Below, piece after piece: positions 38,165-48,017 of a stretch of DNA of 64,000 nt. Under the pieces are notes generated by a model that worked only from the letters and a program-made list of their open reading frames with translations, was not told the origin of the DNA and ran no database searches. The translations under genes and the position numbers were made by a program. The stretch is from Rahnella bonaserana (GTDB taxonomy: Bacteria; Pseudomonadota; Gammaproteobacteria; Enterobacterales; Enterobacteriaceae): NCBI RefSeq assembly GCF_019049675.1, contig NZ_JAFMOW010000066.1, positions 337,615 to 401,614 on the forward strand. Direction: 5' to 3'. Position 1 is the stretch's first letter. Each line of letters begins with the position of its first letter.

Positions 38165-38446
38165 ATGAAAATTATGGCGATTTGCGGTTCCGGTTTAGGC
38201 AGCAGCTTTATGGTTGAAATGAACATTAAAAAAGTGCTGAAGAAACTGAATATTCAGGCGGAGGTTCAGCACTCTGATTTGTCTTCTGCCATTCCCGGTG
38301 AAGCCGACCTGTTCGTGATGGCGAAAGACATCGCTGCCAGCGCCAGCATCCCGGAAAATCAGTTAGTGGTGATCACTAACATTATTGATATTAATGAACT
38401 TGAAACCAAACTGATTGCGCATTTTGAAAAACACCCAGTGTCCTGA
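38165..38446 (+). CDS. PTS EIIB component, ascorbate (UlaB/SgaB) type
   Basis: This is a 93-residue small cytoplasmic EIIB. The phosphocysteine is Cys7 in MAICGSGLGSSFM, the P-loop typical of the lactose/ascorbate EIIB fold. It accepts phosphate from the upstream EIIA. ATG 38165 is preferred; a GTG at 38156 lies within the ribosome site. The 125-base gap after EIIA holds no gene. Confidence 0.92.
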   Translation: MKIMAICGSGLGSSFMVEMNIKKVLKKLNIQAEVQHSDLSSAIPGEADLFVMAKDIAASASIPENQLVVITNIIDINELETKLIAHFEKHPVS

Positions 38447-38495
38447 CGGTACTGGATAACCCTACAAATAAAACAAATAGACAAACGAGGTGGAT

Positions 38496-39872
38496 ATGTT
38501 TATCCAGGAAACGCTCAAGTTTGTGGTTGATATATTAAAAGTGCCTTCCGTACTGGTAGGGCTCATCGCATTAATCGGCCTGGTCGCGCAGAAGAAAAAC
38601 TTTTCTGATGTGGTCAAAGGTACGGTAAAAACAATACTGGGCTTTTTAGTATTGGGCGGTGGTGCCACGGTATTAGTCGGCTCTCTTAATCCATTAGGCG
38701 GCATGTTTGAACACGCCTTTAATATTCAGGGTATTATTCCAAATAACGAAGCCATCGTTTCCATCGCGCTGGAGAAATTTGGTGCACCGACCGCGTTAAT
38801 TATGGCGTTCGGTATGGTGGCTAACCTGATTGTGGCGCGTTTCACCCGACTGAAATATGTCTTCCTGACCGGACATCACACGTTCTATATGGCCTGTATG
38901 ATCAGCGTCATTCTGACTGTTGCCGGTTTCGAAGGCGTTTCTCTGGTCTTCACCGGTTCCCTGACGCTCGGTCTGATCATGGCGTTTTTCCCGGCGCTTG
39001 CACAACGCTACATGCGTAAAATTACCGGCAGTGACGACGTAGCGTTCGGGCATTTTGGCACCATCGGTTACGTCTTATCAGGCTGGATCGGCAGTAAAGT
39101 CGGTAAAGGCTCCCGTTCAACGGAAGAAATGAACCTGCCGAAAAACCTGAGCTTCCTGCGCGACAGTTCCATTTCTATCTCACTCACCATGATCATTATC
39201 TATCTGATTATGGCGGTGTTCGCCGGTCAGGTCTTTGTTGAAGCGACGTACAGCGCGGGCCAGAATTATCTGGTGTACGCCATCATCATGGCGATTACCT
39301 TCGCGGCAGGTGTGTTCATCATTCTGCAAGGTGTGCGTCTGATCCTGGCAGAAATCGTTCCGGCATTCGTCGGCTTCTCTGAAAAACTGGTGCCGAATGC
39401 CCGCCCGGCGCTGGACTGTCCGGTAGTTTATCCGTACGCACCGAATGCTGTACTGATTGGCTTCCTGTTCAGCTTCCTCGGTGGTCTGGTCGGCCTGTTC
39501 CTGTTAGGGCAAATGCATCTGGTGCTGATCCTGCCAGGCGTGGTGCCACACTTCTTCACCGGCGCCACGGCGGGTGTCTTTGGCAATGCGACCGGCGGAC
39601 GTCGTGGCGCGATGGTCGGTGCGTTTGCTAACGGTGTGCTGATTACCTTCCTGCCGGTTTTACTGTTGCCGGTACTGGGTGCGCTGGGCTTTGCCAACGC
39701 GACCTTCTCTGACGCGGACTTCGGCGTCATCGGCATCCTGCTGGGCAATCTGGCGCGCTTTATGTCGAAGGAAGGCATCATGGCGCTGATTGTCGGTATC
39801 TTCGCGGTACTGGTTGCCTGGAACTATCTCGGCAAAAAAACCGTGGCTGAGAAAGAAGTCACTGAGAAGTAA
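38496..39872 (+). CDS. PTS EIIC component, ascorbate (UlaA/SgaT) type
   Basis: This is a 458-residue membrane permease with about ten to eleven hydrophobic spans, matching the UlaA/SgaT family (FLVLGGGATVLVGSLNPL, HFGTIGYVLSGWIGSKVG, VVYPYAPNAVLIGFL). In ascorbate PTS this protein carries the sugar while EIIB phosphorylates it. Here the sequence is only a relative of UlaA, and no L-ascorbate-6-phosphate lactonase or downstream ula enzymes are present, so another substrate is likely. The GAGG site selects ATG 38496 over GTG 38490. Confidence 0.92.
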   Translation: MFIQETLKFVVDILKVPSVLVGLIALIGLVAQKKNFSDVVKGTVKTILGFLVLGGGATVLVGSLNPLGGMFEHAFNIQGIIPNNEAIVSIALEKFGAPTALIMAFGMVANLIVARFTRLKYVFLTGHHTFYMACMISVILTVAGFEGVSLVFTGSLTLGLIMAFFPALAQRYMRKITGSDDVAFGHFGTIGYVLSGWIGSKVGKGSRSTEEMNLPKNLSFLRDSSISISLTMIIIYLIMAVFAGQVFVEATYSAGQNYLVYAIIMAITFAAGVFIILQGVRLILAEIVPAFVGFSEKLVPNARPALDCPVVYPYAPNAVLIGFLFSFLGGLVGLFLLGQMHLVLILPGVVPHFFTGATAGVFGNATGGRRGAMVGAFANGVLITFLPVLLLPVLGALGFANATFSDADFGVIGILLGNLARFMSKEGIMALIVGIFAVLVAWNYLGKKTVAEKEVTEK

Positions 39873-39947
39873 TTCCCTGCATCAAACCGTTTTTAACTAA
39901 TACGCTTTCAAACAAATACGTTTTTTAACTCCATCCGGGAAACACTG

Positions 39948-39976
39948 TCCTGCCTGTTAGAAATAACAGGCCAGGA
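39948..39976 (+). other. RNA hairpin between EIIC and transketolase genes
   Basis: TCCTGCCTGTTA and TAACAGGCCAGGA pair over 12 bp with one bulge and a GAAA (GNRA) tetraloop. No T run follows. A processing or stability element within the operon mRNA is the likely role. Confidence 0.6.
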
Positions 39977-40007
39977 TAAGTGCTCACTAAATTAAGGACC
40001 AATAAAG

Positions 40008-40841
40008 ATGAAAGATGTCCAGGAGGTTCGTGATCTGGCCCGCCATATCCGCATCGAGACGCTGAAAATGCTGACCGGTCTGGGATTCGGGCACTATGGC
40101 GGCAGCATGTCAGTGGTGGAAACGCTGGCTGTTCTGTATGGCGATGTGATGCGCATCGATCCGAAAAAACCCGACTGGCAGGATCGCGATTATTTCGTGT
40201 TATCCAAAGGCCATGCGGGACCGGCGCTGTACGCGACGCTGGCGCTGAAAGGCTATTTCCCGGTCAGTGAATTGCAAACGCTGAACCAAAATGGCACCCG
40301 TCTGCCGAGCCATCCCGACAGGCTGCGCACCACCGGCGTGGACGCGACCACCGGTTCGCTGGGGCAGGGTGTTTCCATTGCTGCGGGCATGGCGCTTTCG
40401 CATAAACTGGCAGGTCGCACTAACCGTGTATTCTGCATTCTTGGCGACGGCGAACTCAATGAAGGCCAGTGCTGGGAAGCCTTCCAGTTTATTGCGCACC
40501 ATAATCTGCACAACCTGACACTGTTCATCGATTACAACAAACAGCAACTGGACGGCATGCTGGATGAAGTGATCAAACCTTTCGATCTGGCCGGAAAATT
40601 CAGTGCGTTTGGCTTCGATGTGCAGACCATTAAAGGCGATGACATTGTGGCTATCAGCGAAGCGGTTACACCGGTTCGTCATGCCGAACAGCGTCCGCTG
40701 GTGGTGATCCTCGACAGCATAAAAGGGCAGGGCGTGAAGTATCTCGAGCAACTGGCGAACTCACACCATCTGCGTTTAACGCCGGATATGAAACTGGAAA
40801 TCGAAAACGCTATCGCTGAGCTGGAGGCCACCCATGTTTGA
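40008..40841 (+). CDS. Transketolase, N-terminal subunit
   Basis: The 277-residue TPP-binding subunit of a split transketolase has the KGHAGPALYA block near residues 68-77 and the TPP/Mg motif GDGELNEGQCWEAFQF...NLTLFIDYNKQQ near 147-181. It must pair with the C-terminal subunit encoded next, since each carries part of the active site at the interface. Split transketolases of this kind serve dedicated sugar pathways, such as apulose-4-phosphate cleavage (AptA/AptB). The start at 40008 follows AAGGACC. Confidence 0.92.
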   Translation: MKDVQEVRDLARHIRIETLKMLTGLGFGHYGGSMSVVETLAVLYGDVMRIDPKKPDWQDRDYFVLSKGHAGPALYATLALKGYFPVSELQTLNQNGTRLPSHPDRLRTTGVDATTGSLGQGVSIAAGMALSHKLAGRTNRVFCILGDGELNEGQCWEAFQFIAHHNLHNLTLFIDYNKQQLDGMLDEVIKPFDLAGKFSAFGFDVQTIKGDDIVAISEAVTPVRHAEQRPLVVILDSIKGQGVKYLEQLANSHHLRLTPDMKLEIENAIAELEATHV

Positions 40842-41787
40842 AGTCTCTCTTGAATTACAAAAAGACGCGGTGGAAATGCGTAAAGTTTACGCTAATACCG
40901 TGCGTGAAAAGATTGTGGAAAATACGCCGATTATCGCGCTGGAAGCCGATTTGATGAGCTCGATGGCGATGGACGGCGTGCATAAAGATCACCCTGAACA
41001 CGTCATCAATTGCGGCATTATGGAAGCCAACGTTATCGGTGTGGCGGCGGGTTTATCGCTGACCGGTCGCGTGCCGTTTGTGCATACTTTTACCGCTTTC
41101 GCCAGCCGACGTTGTTTCGACCAGTTGTTTATGTCGCTGGATTATCAGAAGAATAATGTCAAAATCATCGCGTCCGATGCCGGTGTCAGCGCCTGTCATA
41201 ACGGTGGCACACATATGTCGTTCGAAGATATGGGCATTGTGCGCGGGCTGGCGAATTCTGTGGTGATGGAAGTGACGGATGCAGTCATGTTCCGCAATAT
41301 CCTGCTGCAGCTGATGGATTTAAAAGGTTTCTATTGGGTGCGCACCATCCGTAAACAGGCCACGCAGGTTTATCGGGAAGGTTCGACATTCACCATCGGC
41401 AAAGCCAATGTGCTGCGTGACGGAACGGACGTGACGCTGATTGCCAACGGTATAATGGTCGCAGAAGCGCTGAAAGCAGCTGAAATGCTGGAACGCGAAG
41501 GGGTCAGTGCGGCGGTGATTGATATGTTCACCCTCAAGCCGATTGATAAAGACATTATCATCAAATACGCCGCGAAAACTGGCAAAATTGTGACCTGTGA
41601 AAACCACAGTATTCACAACGGGCTGGGCTCTGCGGTGGCGGAAGTGCTGGTGGAAAATCAGCCAGTGCCGATGCGCCGTGTTGGCGTGAAGGAACGTTAC
41701 GGTCAGGTCGGGACGCAGGAGTTCTTACAGCAAGAATATGGCCTGACGGCTGAACATATTCTGGAAGCCGCGAAAACGTTGCTCTGA
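40834..41787 (+). CDS. Transketolase, C-terminal subunit
   Basis: The 317-residue pyrimidine-binding and C-terminal domain subunit has the catalytic glutamate in INCGIMEANVIGVAAGLS (about residues 54-71), then FTAFASRRCFDQLFMS and the C-terminal transketolase domain (ENHSIHNGLGSAVAEVL). The start overlaps the preceding gene by eight bases, so synthesis of the two subunits is coupled. Combined length is 594 residues against about 663 for E. coli TktA. It is the last gene of the PTS operon. Confidence 0.92.
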   Translation: MFEVSLELQKDAVEMRKVYANTVREKIVENTPIIALEADLMSSMAMDGVHKDHPEHVINCGIMEANVIGVAAGLSLTGRVPFVHTFTAFASRRCFDQLFMSLDYQKNNVKIIASDAGVSACHNGGTHMSFEDMGIVRGLANSVVMEVTDAVMFRNILLQLMDLKGFYWVRTIRKQATQVYREGSTFTIGKANVLRDGTDVTLIANGIMVAEALKAAEMLEREGVSAAVIDMFTLKPIDKDIIIKYAAKTGKIVTCENHSIHNGLGSAVAEVLVENQPVPMRRVGVKERYGQVGTQEFLQQEYGLTAEHILEAAKTLL

Positions 41788-41806
41788 TTTATCAAAAAAA
41801 CCACTA

Positions 41807-41837
41807 AAAAAACGCCGGACATTTAGCCCGGCGTTTT
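41807..41837. terminator. Bidirectional terminator between transketolase operon and pta
   Basis: AACGCCGG at 41811-41818 pairs with CCGGCGTT at 41828-41835, flanked by A and T runs, between two converging genes. Confidence 0.88.
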
Positions 41838-41870
41838 GCGTTCAGAAACTTTCTGTTTAAAAGTTCTGGC

Positions 41871-44030
41871 TTATTTAGCCGCAACCGCTGCTTCGGCCTG
41901 AGCAGACTGAATCGCGGTCAGTGCCACGGTGTAGACGATATCGTCTACCAGGGCGCCACGGGACAGGTCGTTAACCGGTTTACGCATACCCTGCAGCATC
42001 GGACCGATAGAAACCAGATCCGCAGAACGTTGTACCGCTTTGTATGTGGTGTTACCGGTGTTCAGATCCGGGAAGATGAACACGGTCGCTTTACCCGCAA
42101 CCGGCGAGTTTGGCGCTTTGGATTGTGCAACGTCAGCCATGATGGCGGCGTCGTATTGCAGCGGACCATCGATGATCAGGTCAGGACGTTTTTCCTGCGC
42201 CAGACGGGTCGCTTCACGCACTTTCTCGACATCGCTACCTGCGCCGGAGTTACCGGTCGAGTAGGAGATCATCGCAACGCGTGGTTCGATACCGAATGCC
42301 GCTGCGGAATCCGCAGACTGGATCGCGATTTCAGACAGCTGCTCAGCGGTTGGATCCGGGTTGATCGCACAGTCGCCGTACACCAGAACCTGGTCAGGCA
42401 GCAGCATGAAGAACACAGAAGAAACCAGTGAGCTGCCCGGCGCGGTTTTGATCAACTGCAAGGGTGGACGAATGGTGTTTGCAGTGGTGTGAACAGCACC
42501 GGAAACCAGACCGTCAACGTTACCTTGTTCCAGCATCAGGGTGCCCAGAACCACGTTGTCTTCCAGTTGTTCACGGGCTACCACTTCGGTCATGCCTTTG
42601 CTTTTACGCAGTTCAACCAGACGTGCCACGTATTCTTCGCGCACAACAACCGGATCAACGATTTCGATGCCTTTACCCAGCGTCACACCCTGAGCTGCAG
42701 CAACGCGTTTGATCTCATCAGGATTACCTAACAGAACACATTCCGCGATACCACGTTCAGCACACAGCGCTGCCGCTTTCACGGTACGTGGCTCGTCGCC
42801 TTCCGGCAGAACGATGCGTTTACCGGCTTTACGTGCCAGTTCAGTCAGCTGATAACGGAAGGCTGGCGGAGACAGACGGCGTGAACGCTCGGAGTGGGCA
42901 CTCAGGGAGTTGATCCAGTCAGCATTGATATGAGAAGCCACGTACTGCTGCAGTTTCTCTACTCGCTGATGGTCATCTGCAGGAACTTCCAGGTTGAAGC
43001 TTTGCAGGCTCAGGGACGTCTGCCAGGTGTTGGTATCGACCATGAAGACAGGCAGGCCGGTCTGGAAGGCGCGTTCGCACAGGCTGTTGATGCGCTCATC
43101 AATTTCGTAGCCGCCGGTCAGCAGGATCGCACCGATTTCCACGCCATTCATGGCGGCCAGACAGGCTGAAACCAGCACGTCAGGACGGTCAGCAGACGTG
43201 ACCAGCAAGGAACCCGGACGGAAATGCTCCAGCATATGAGGAATGCTGCGTGCGCAGAAGGTCACGGATTTCACGCGGCGGGTTTTGACGTCGCCTTCGT
43301 TGATGATGCGTGCGTTCAGATGCTTCGCCATGTCGATTGCGCGGGTGGCAATCAGCTCGAAGCTCCATGGGATGCAACCCAGAACCGGCAGCGGGCTGTT
43401 GGCGAACAGCTGAGTCGGATCGATGTTAGCCACGCTGGCTTTGGTGGAGTCATCAAAAATTTCTGACAGATCAGGACGGGTACGACCCTGATCGTCAACC
43501 GGTGCGTTCAGTTTGTTGATGATAACGCCGGTGATGTTTTTGTTTTTGCTGCCGCCGAAGCTGGAACGCGCCAGTTCGATACGTTCTTTCAACTGTGCAG
43601 GAGAATCATTGCCCAGCGCCAGAACGAAGACGATCTCTGCGTTTAGGGTCTTAGCGATTTCATAGTTCAGCGCGTTGGCGAACTGGTGTTTACGGGTAGG
43701 GACTAAGCCTTCCACCAGCACCACTTCTGCGTCTTTGGTGTTTTCGTGGTAACGCGCGATGATTTCTTCCATCAGCACGTCCTGCTGGTTTGAGCTCAGC
43801 AGCGTTTCAACGTGGCTCATTTTCAGCGGTTCAGCTGCAGTCACGGTGGAGTTAGCACGAATGATCGTGGTGGTCTGGTCAGGAGCATCACCACCAGCAC
43901 GCGGTTGAGCGATTGGCTTGAAGATGCTCAGGCTGACGCCTTTTTGTTCCATGGCACGGATCACACCGAGGCTGACGCTGGTCAGACCAACGCTGGTGCC
44001 TGTTGGGATCAACATAATTGTACGGGACAC
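41871..44030 (-). CDS. pta: Phosphate acetyltransferase
   Basis: Pta interconverts acetyl-CoA and acetyl phosphate, the first half of the acetate overflow pathway with AckA. At 719 residues it is the long enteric form: an N-terminal AAA-like/CobB-related regulatory part ([20 protein letters not shown]), a DRTGG domain in the middle, and the catalytic PTA_PTB domain from about residue 390 ([35 protein letters not shown] region; [11 protein letters not shown]). It lies downstream of ackA on the same strand. Confidence 0.97.
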   Translation of the reverse strand: MSRTIMLIPTGTSVGLTSVSLGVIRAMEQKGVSLSIFKPIAQPRAGGDAPDQTTTIIRANSTVTAAEPLKMSHVETLLSSNQQDVLMEEIIARYHENTKDAEVVLVEGLVPTRKHQFANALNYEIAKTLNAEIVFVLALGNDSPAQLKERIELARSSFGGSKNKNITGVIINKLNAPVDDQGRTRPDLSEIFDDSTKASVANIDPTQLFANSPLPVLGCIPWSFELIATRAIDMAKHLNARIINEGDVKTRRVKSVTFCARSIPHMLEHFRPGSLLVTSADRPDVLVSACLAAMNGVEIGAILLTGGYEIDERINSLCERAFQTGLPVFMVDTNTWQTSLSLQSFNLEVPADDHQRVEKLQQYVASHINADWINSLSAHSERSRRLSPPAFRYQLTELARKAGKRIVLPEGDEPRTVKAAALCAERGIAECVLLGNPDEIKRVAAAQGVTLGKGIEIVDPVVVREEYVARLVELRKSKGMTEVVAREQLEDNVVLGTLMLEQGNVDGLVSGAVHTTANTIRPPLQLIKTAPGSSLVSSVFFMLLPDQVLVYGDCAINPDPTAEQLSEIAIQSADSAAAFGIEPRVAMISYSTGNSGAGSDVEKVREATRLAQEKRPDLIIDGPLQYDAAIMADVAQSKAPNSPVAGKATVFIFPDLNTGNTTYKAVQRSADLVSIGPMLQGMRKPVNDLSRGALVDDIVYTVALTAIQSAQAEAAVAAK

Positions 44031-44157
44031 GGCTAAACCTCTTTAACGGTTGCCAGGCAGGGACATTCGCAGGTTTGTGCAGAGGGGATAATGATCAGCA
44101 TAAGCGCGATGATTATCCTGCGCGGTGCGTTCAAACGGGCGGCGTTTGCCTATGGGT

Positions 44158-44183
44158 GAAAAATTGCCCGCATTACGCGGGCA
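44158..44183 (-). terminator. Intrinsic terminator between ackA and pta
   Basis: On the minus strand TGCCCGC and GCGGGCA pair perfectly around 5 bases, followed by ATTTTTC. It starts 10 bases after the ackA stop and should limit read-through into pta. Confidence 0.8.
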
Positions 44184-44192
44184 GTCTCAGAA

Positions 44193-45395
44193 TTATGCAG
44201 TCAGACGCGCGGCGTCTTGTGCAATCACCAGCTCTTCGTTGGTCGGGATGACCAGAGCGGTGCGGGTGCCTTCTTTGTTGATGGCACCGGATTTGCCGAA
44301 GCGTGCAGCCAGGTTGCGTTCGTGGTCAACTTCAAAGCCCAGCAGACCCAGTTTGTCCAGAGACAGTTCGCGAACCATCGCAGCGTTTTCACCGATACCG
44401 CCGGTGAAGACGATAGCGTCCAGACGGCCTTCCATCAGTGAAGTGTATGCACCAATGTATTTCGCCAGACGGTGGCAGAAGACGTCCATAGCGCGTTTAG
44501 CGTCAGCTTTGGTCGTGTAGTTGTCTTCAACATAACGGCAGTCACTGGTCACTTCAGTCAGACCCAACAGGCCAGATTCTTTGGTCAGCATTTTGTTGAT
44601 TTGGTCAACGCTCATGCCCAGTGAATCGTGCAGATGGAAAATGATTGCCGGGTCGATGTCACCGCTGCGGGTACCCATCACCAGGCCTTCCAGTGGGGTC
44701 AGACCCATAGAAGTATCGACACATTTACCATTACGGATAGCACTCACAGAACCGCCGTTACCCAGATGGCAAGTGATCAGATTCACTTCATCCACTGGCT
44801 TGTTCAGCATTTTTGCAGCTTCCTGAGTCACGTAGAAGTGACTGGTGCCGTGTGCGCCGTAACGACGGATATGGTGATCTTTATACAGGCTGTACGGCAG
44901 GGCGTAGAGGTAAGACTCTTCCGGCATGGTCTGATGGAAAGCGGTGTCGAAAACGGCAACGTTTTTATCAGCCAGTTTAGGGAAGGATTTCAGCGCTTCG
45001 TCGATACCGATCAGGTGAGCCGGGTTATGCAGCGGCGCAAACGGAATAGATTCTTTGATACCTTCAATGACAGCGTCGTTGATCAGCATTGACTTGGTCA
45101 GCTTTTCGCCGCCATGAACGATGCGGTGGCCGATTGCAACCAGCTCTGCGGACAGCTCAGGTTTTTTGCTCAGAATGTTGTTAACGATGAATTTCAGCGC
45201 TTCACTGTGTGCGGCACCCGCACCTAAAGCGGCTTCTTCTTTGCCACCGTCCATTTTCCATTTAATACGTGCTTCTGGCAGATGGAAACATTCGGCTAAA
45301 CCTGAAATGTGCTCTTCGCCGTTTGCAGCATCAATGATGGCAAACTTAAGGGAAGAACTACCACAGTTAAGAACCAGTACAAGCTTACTCGACAT
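44193..45395 (-). CDS. ackA: Acetate kinase
   Basis: AckA converts acetyl phosphate and ADP to acetate and ATP. The 400-residue protein of the ASKHA fold has the phosphate motif [17 protein letters not shown] at residues 6-22, [12 protein letters not shown] near 88-99 (with the active-site arginine), [10 protein letters not shown] and [14 protein letters not shown]. Length equals E. coli AckA. It is first of the ackA-pta pair, and its promoter region is shared with the divergent yfbV. Confidence 0.98.
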   Translation of the reverse strand: MSSKLVLVLNCGSSSLKFAIIDAANGEEHISGLAECFHLPEARIKWKMDGGKEEAALGAGAAHSEALKFIVNNILSKKPELSAELVAIGHRIVHGGEKLTKSMLINDAVIEGIKESIPFAPLHNPAHLIGIDEALKSFPKLADKNVAVFDTAFHQTMPEESYLYALPYSLYKDHHIRRYGAHGTSHFYVTQEAAKMLNKPVDEVNLITCHLGNGGSVSAIRNGKCVDTSMGLTPLEGLVMGTRSGDIDPAIIFHLHDSLGMSVDQINKMLTKESGLLGLTEVTSDCRYVEDNYTTKADAKRAMDVFCHRLAKYIGAYTSLMEGRLDAIVFTGGIGENAAMVRELSLDKLGLLGFEVDHERNLAARFGKSGAINKEGTRTALVIPTNEELVIAQDAARLTA

Positions 45396-45913
45396 GGAAG
45401 TACCTATTTATTGTTGGTGCTGTTTAAGAAAAACAATACACGTGGTTAATAAATCGTCAATCTGACATCAAGCGTAGCGCATAATGGCGGTGACAATTAT
45501 GATTAACATCATGCCGGAGAGCCAAAACCGGCATGATGATGAAAAAGCTGGAGAATCGCCGGGCTTTACTTGTTTAAGCCCTCTGATAACAAAGAAATAA
45601 CCTGTGCACGGGCACAAAGTTTCTCTGTTATGCGCCTTCAGGATGTTACTAATCAGTAAAAACACTAACAAAAAATACAATAACTAATTACAAAACCACC
45701 CAGAGCAAGGCACTATGCTTAATATAGGGAGCAAACATTGCAATTACCGTTTGTACCCCAACTTTATTATGATGTCGTTGCCTGAGAGGGTTGCGAGGCT
45801 GCGATAGAATACCGACAGTGTCAGTAAAAACAAAATATATTTTATCGTGGTAAACTCCAGTTTGTGTTTTACAACTATTTTTTAAATTTTATGCGTGAAG
45901 TTGAGGTGCAGAT
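45396..45913. promoter_or_regulatory. Divergent region between ackA and yfbV
   Basis: This region of 518 bases has no supported gene. It is AT-rich near yfbV. A 70-codon minus-strand frame (45468-45680) is weak: hydrophobic at its ends, no ribosome site and no recognised relative. The ackA and yfbV promoters must be here, but no regulator site could be identified with confidence. Confidence 0.5.
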
Positions 45914-46369
45914 ATGACGAGTAAGCCAACGGGCTCTGTAAGCTGGTTCCAGATCTTCCAGCGCGGACAGCACTACATGAAGACATGGCCGTCAGATAAG
46001 CGCCTGGCTCCGATGTTTCCGGAGAACCGCATCTCCACGGCCACTCGTTTCGCCGTGCGTATTATGCCGCCGGTTGCGGTATTTACCCTGACGTGGCAAA
46101 TCGCGCTCGGTGGTCAGCTTGGGCTTGCGGTGGCCACGGCGATTTTTGCCTGTAGTCTGCCAATGCAGGGATTGTGGTGGCTCGGTCGTCGTTCGGTGAC
46201 GCCGCTGCCTCCTGGTTTACTCGGCTGGTTCCATGATGTGCGCAATAAGCTCGCTGAAGCGGGGCAGGCACTGGCACCGATTGAGGGCACCCCGACCTAT
46301 CAGTCTTTAGCTGACGTACTTAAACGCGCGTTCAAGCAACTCGATAAAACATTTTTAGACGATCTGTAA
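45914..46369 (+). CDS. yfbV: YfbV, UPF0208 membrane protein
   Basis: The 151-residue protein has two hydrophobic segments near residues 45-62 and 68-88 and closely matches E. coli YfbV ([23 protein letters not shown] in outline; [45 protein letters not shown] at the end). YfbV helps insulate the Ter macrodomain in E. coli. It is divergent from ackA. Confidence 0.95.
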   Translation: MTSKPTGSVSWFQIFQRGQHYMKTWPSDKRLAPMFPENRISTATRFAVRIMPPVAVFTLTWQIALGGQLGLAVATAIFACSLPMQGLWWLGRRSVTPLPPGLLGWFHDVRNKLAEAGQALAPIEGTPTYQSLADVLKRAFKQLDKTFLDDL

Positions 46370-46427
46370 GCCTGAGTTCCCGCTGACCCTGTCAGCCATC
46401 ATCTATAGTCTTTCATGAGTGGCATAA

Positions 46428-46452
46428 CACCGGAGGAAAGTCCCCTCCGGTG
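46428..46452 (+). terminator. Stem-loop between yfbV and yfbU
   Basis: CACCGGAGG at 46428-46436 pairs perfectly with CCTCCGGTG at 46444-46452 around 7 bases; the tail ATTATTTC is a weak T run. Confidence 0.6.
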
Positions 46453-46563
46453 ATTATTTCAGATGAGATCCCGACTCAAATCAAAGAATGGTGTGCTTGC
46501 GATTTCGCAGAACTTTGCGCTATGCCATGCTTTGCTCATTATGCAGACATGAGGATTTTCACG

Positions 46564-47058
46564 ATGGAAATGACTAACGCTCAACGCCTGATTTTGTCGA
46601 ATCAATACAAAATGATGACTATGCTGGATCCCGATAACGCGGAACGGTATCGCCGGTTACAGACGGTCATTGAACGCGGTTTTGGTTTGCAAATGCGCGA
46701 GCTGGACCGAGATTTCGGCGAACTGTCGGAAGAAACCTGTCGCACTGTGATTAATATTATGGAAATGCACCATGCCATGCAGGTGTCGTGGACCAATCTG
46801 AAAGACACGCAGGATTTGGATCGTCGCCGTATCGATTTCCTGGGCTTTGATGCTGCCACTGAATCCCGTTATTTAAGCTATGTTCGCTTTATGGTGAACA
46901 CCGAAGGACGTTACACTGACTTCGATGCAGGCACGCATGGCTTTAACTCGCAGACTAAAATGTGGGATAAATACCAGCGTATGCTGGCCGTGTGGCAATC
47001 GTGCCCGCGTCAGTACCATCTGAGTGCGGTAGAGATCGCGCAAATCATTAATGCTTAA
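46564..47058 (+). CDS. yfbU: YfbU family protein
   Basis: The 164-residue cytoplasmic protein is highly similar to E. coli YfbU ([53 protein letters not shown]). No enzyme motif is visible and function is unknown; the E. coli protein was noted as toxic when overproduced. ATG 46564 gives the same length as E. coli and has GAGGA upstream; a longer frame from 46450 is not supported. Confidence 0.95.
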   Translation: MEMTNAQRLILSNQYKMMTMLDPDNAERYRRLQTVIERGFGLQMRELDRDFGELSEETCRTVINIMEMHHAMQVSWTNLKDTQDLDRRRIDFLGFDAATESRYLSYVRFMVNTEGRYTDFDAGTHGFNSQTKMWDKYQRMLAVWQSCPRQYHLSAVEIAQIINA

Positions 47059-47085
47059 TGTGAAATAACCAAAGGGGAATTGCCT

Positions 47086-47739
47086 GTGGAGTGCAAAGGT
47101 TTCTTGTTCGACCTTGATGGGACGTTAGTGGATTCATTACCGGCAGTTGAGCGTGCATGGATTAACTGGGCGCTCAGCTGGGGAGTAAGTCCTCAGGATG
47201 TTCTGGCGTTCATTCACGGCAAACAGGCGATAACTTCCTTACGTCATTTCATGGAAGGCGAAAGTGAAGAAACGATTCAGAAAGAGTTTCTCAAACTGGA
47301 ACAAATCGAGGCGACTGACACTGAAGGCGTCACTGCGCTTCCCGGCGCCCATTTGCTGTTGAGCGAACTTAACCGCCAGGATATTCCCTGGGCGATTGTG
47401 ACCTCCGGTTCAATGCCTGTCGCCAGCGCCCGTCATAAAGCGGCACACTTGCCTGAGCCCGAAGTATTTATCACTGCCGAGCAGGTGAAACATGGTAAAC
47501 CCCAGCCGGATGCCTATCTGCTGGGCGCCGAACGTTTAGGTCTGGCACCGGAAGATTGCGTGGTTGTTGAAGATGCGGCTGCCGGTGTGATGGCCGGTCT
47601 GGCTGCGGGCTGTAAAGTCATTGCAGTGAACGCGCCTGACGACACGCCAGGAATTGAAAATGTCGATTTTGACCTGACAACCCTGGAAGTTCTGTTGATC
47701 AGTCGTACCGATGAGGGTGTAAAAGTCAGCCTGCGTTAA
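47086..47739 (+). CDS. hxpA: HxpA (YfbT), HAD-type sugar phosphatase
   Basis: This is a 217-residue haloacid-dehalogenase phosphatase. The nucleophile Asp is in FDLDGTLVDS near residues 8-17, motif II Ser/Thr in VTSGSMPV near 104, motif III Lys in KHGKPQPDAYLLGAE, and motif IV in VVVEDAAAGVMAG. The E. coli enzyme dephosphorylates hexose phosphates and sugar alcohol phosphates. A GGGGA site 7 bases upstream supports the GTG at 47086 rather than a TTG at 47080. Confidence 0.95.
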   Translation: MECKGFLFDLDGTLVDSLPAVERAWINWALSWGVSPQDVLAFIHGKQAITSLRHFMEGESEETIQKEFLKLEQIEATDTEGVTALPGAHLLLSELNRQDIPWAIVTSGSMPVASARHKAAHLPEPEVFITAEQVKHGKPQPDAYLLGAERLGLAPEDCVVVEDAAAGVMAGLAAGCKVIAVNAPDDTPGIENVDFDLTTLEVLLISRTDEGVKVSLR

Positions 47740-47777
47740 GTACAGAAAAAACACAGTTTCCTTCTTTAAATTGATAT

Positions 47778-47804
47778 AAACCTCGCCTGTGCGAGGTTTT
47801 TTTA
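47778..47804 (+). terminator. hxpA intrinsic terminator
   Basis: AAACCTCGC at 47778-47786 pairs with GCGAGGTTT at 47791-47799 around CTGT, followed by a T run. Confidence 0.9.
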
Positions 47805-47812
47805 TGCCATTC

Positions 47813-48017
47813 TGATACCCGTCATACTTCAAATCGTCTCCGCGTTGGCTGCGTTACTCGGCACATCCATGGGCCTCGCTCCAGAAGGAGTCGCTGCAAG
47901 CAGCGTTCCAATCTGCTCCGGGCAGATTGGTCGCAAACCCCGGTCACTTACTTATGTAAGCTTCCGGGGATTTACTCAATTGCCGCCTTGATACAATTCG
48001 AATTATTCAGGGTATCA
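47813..48017. repeat. ERIC element with an internal insertion
   Basis: This is a 205-bp element with perfect 8-base terminal inverted repeats (TGATACCC at 47813-47820, GGGTATCA at 48010-48017) and the ERIC blocks CGTCATACTTCAA, CGCGTTGGCTGCG, GTCACTTACTTATGTAAGC and CCGCCTTGATACAA. Against the usual 127 bp it carries roughly 75-80 extra bases in its left half. The extra part contains its own hairpin (CCAATCTGC at 47908-47916 with GCAGATTGG at 47922-47930). ERICs with an insertion of this size are known in Yersinia. Confidence 0.88.

Noticed and set aside
37596-41787. Classical L-ascorbate (ula) utilisation operon
   Set aside because: The PTS components are related, but the lactonase, decarboxylase and epimerase genes of ula are absent and transketolase subunits are present instead.
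45468-45680. 70-codon minus-strand frame between ackA and yfbV
   Set aside because: No ribosome site or relative is known, and it lies in the expected promoter region of ackA.
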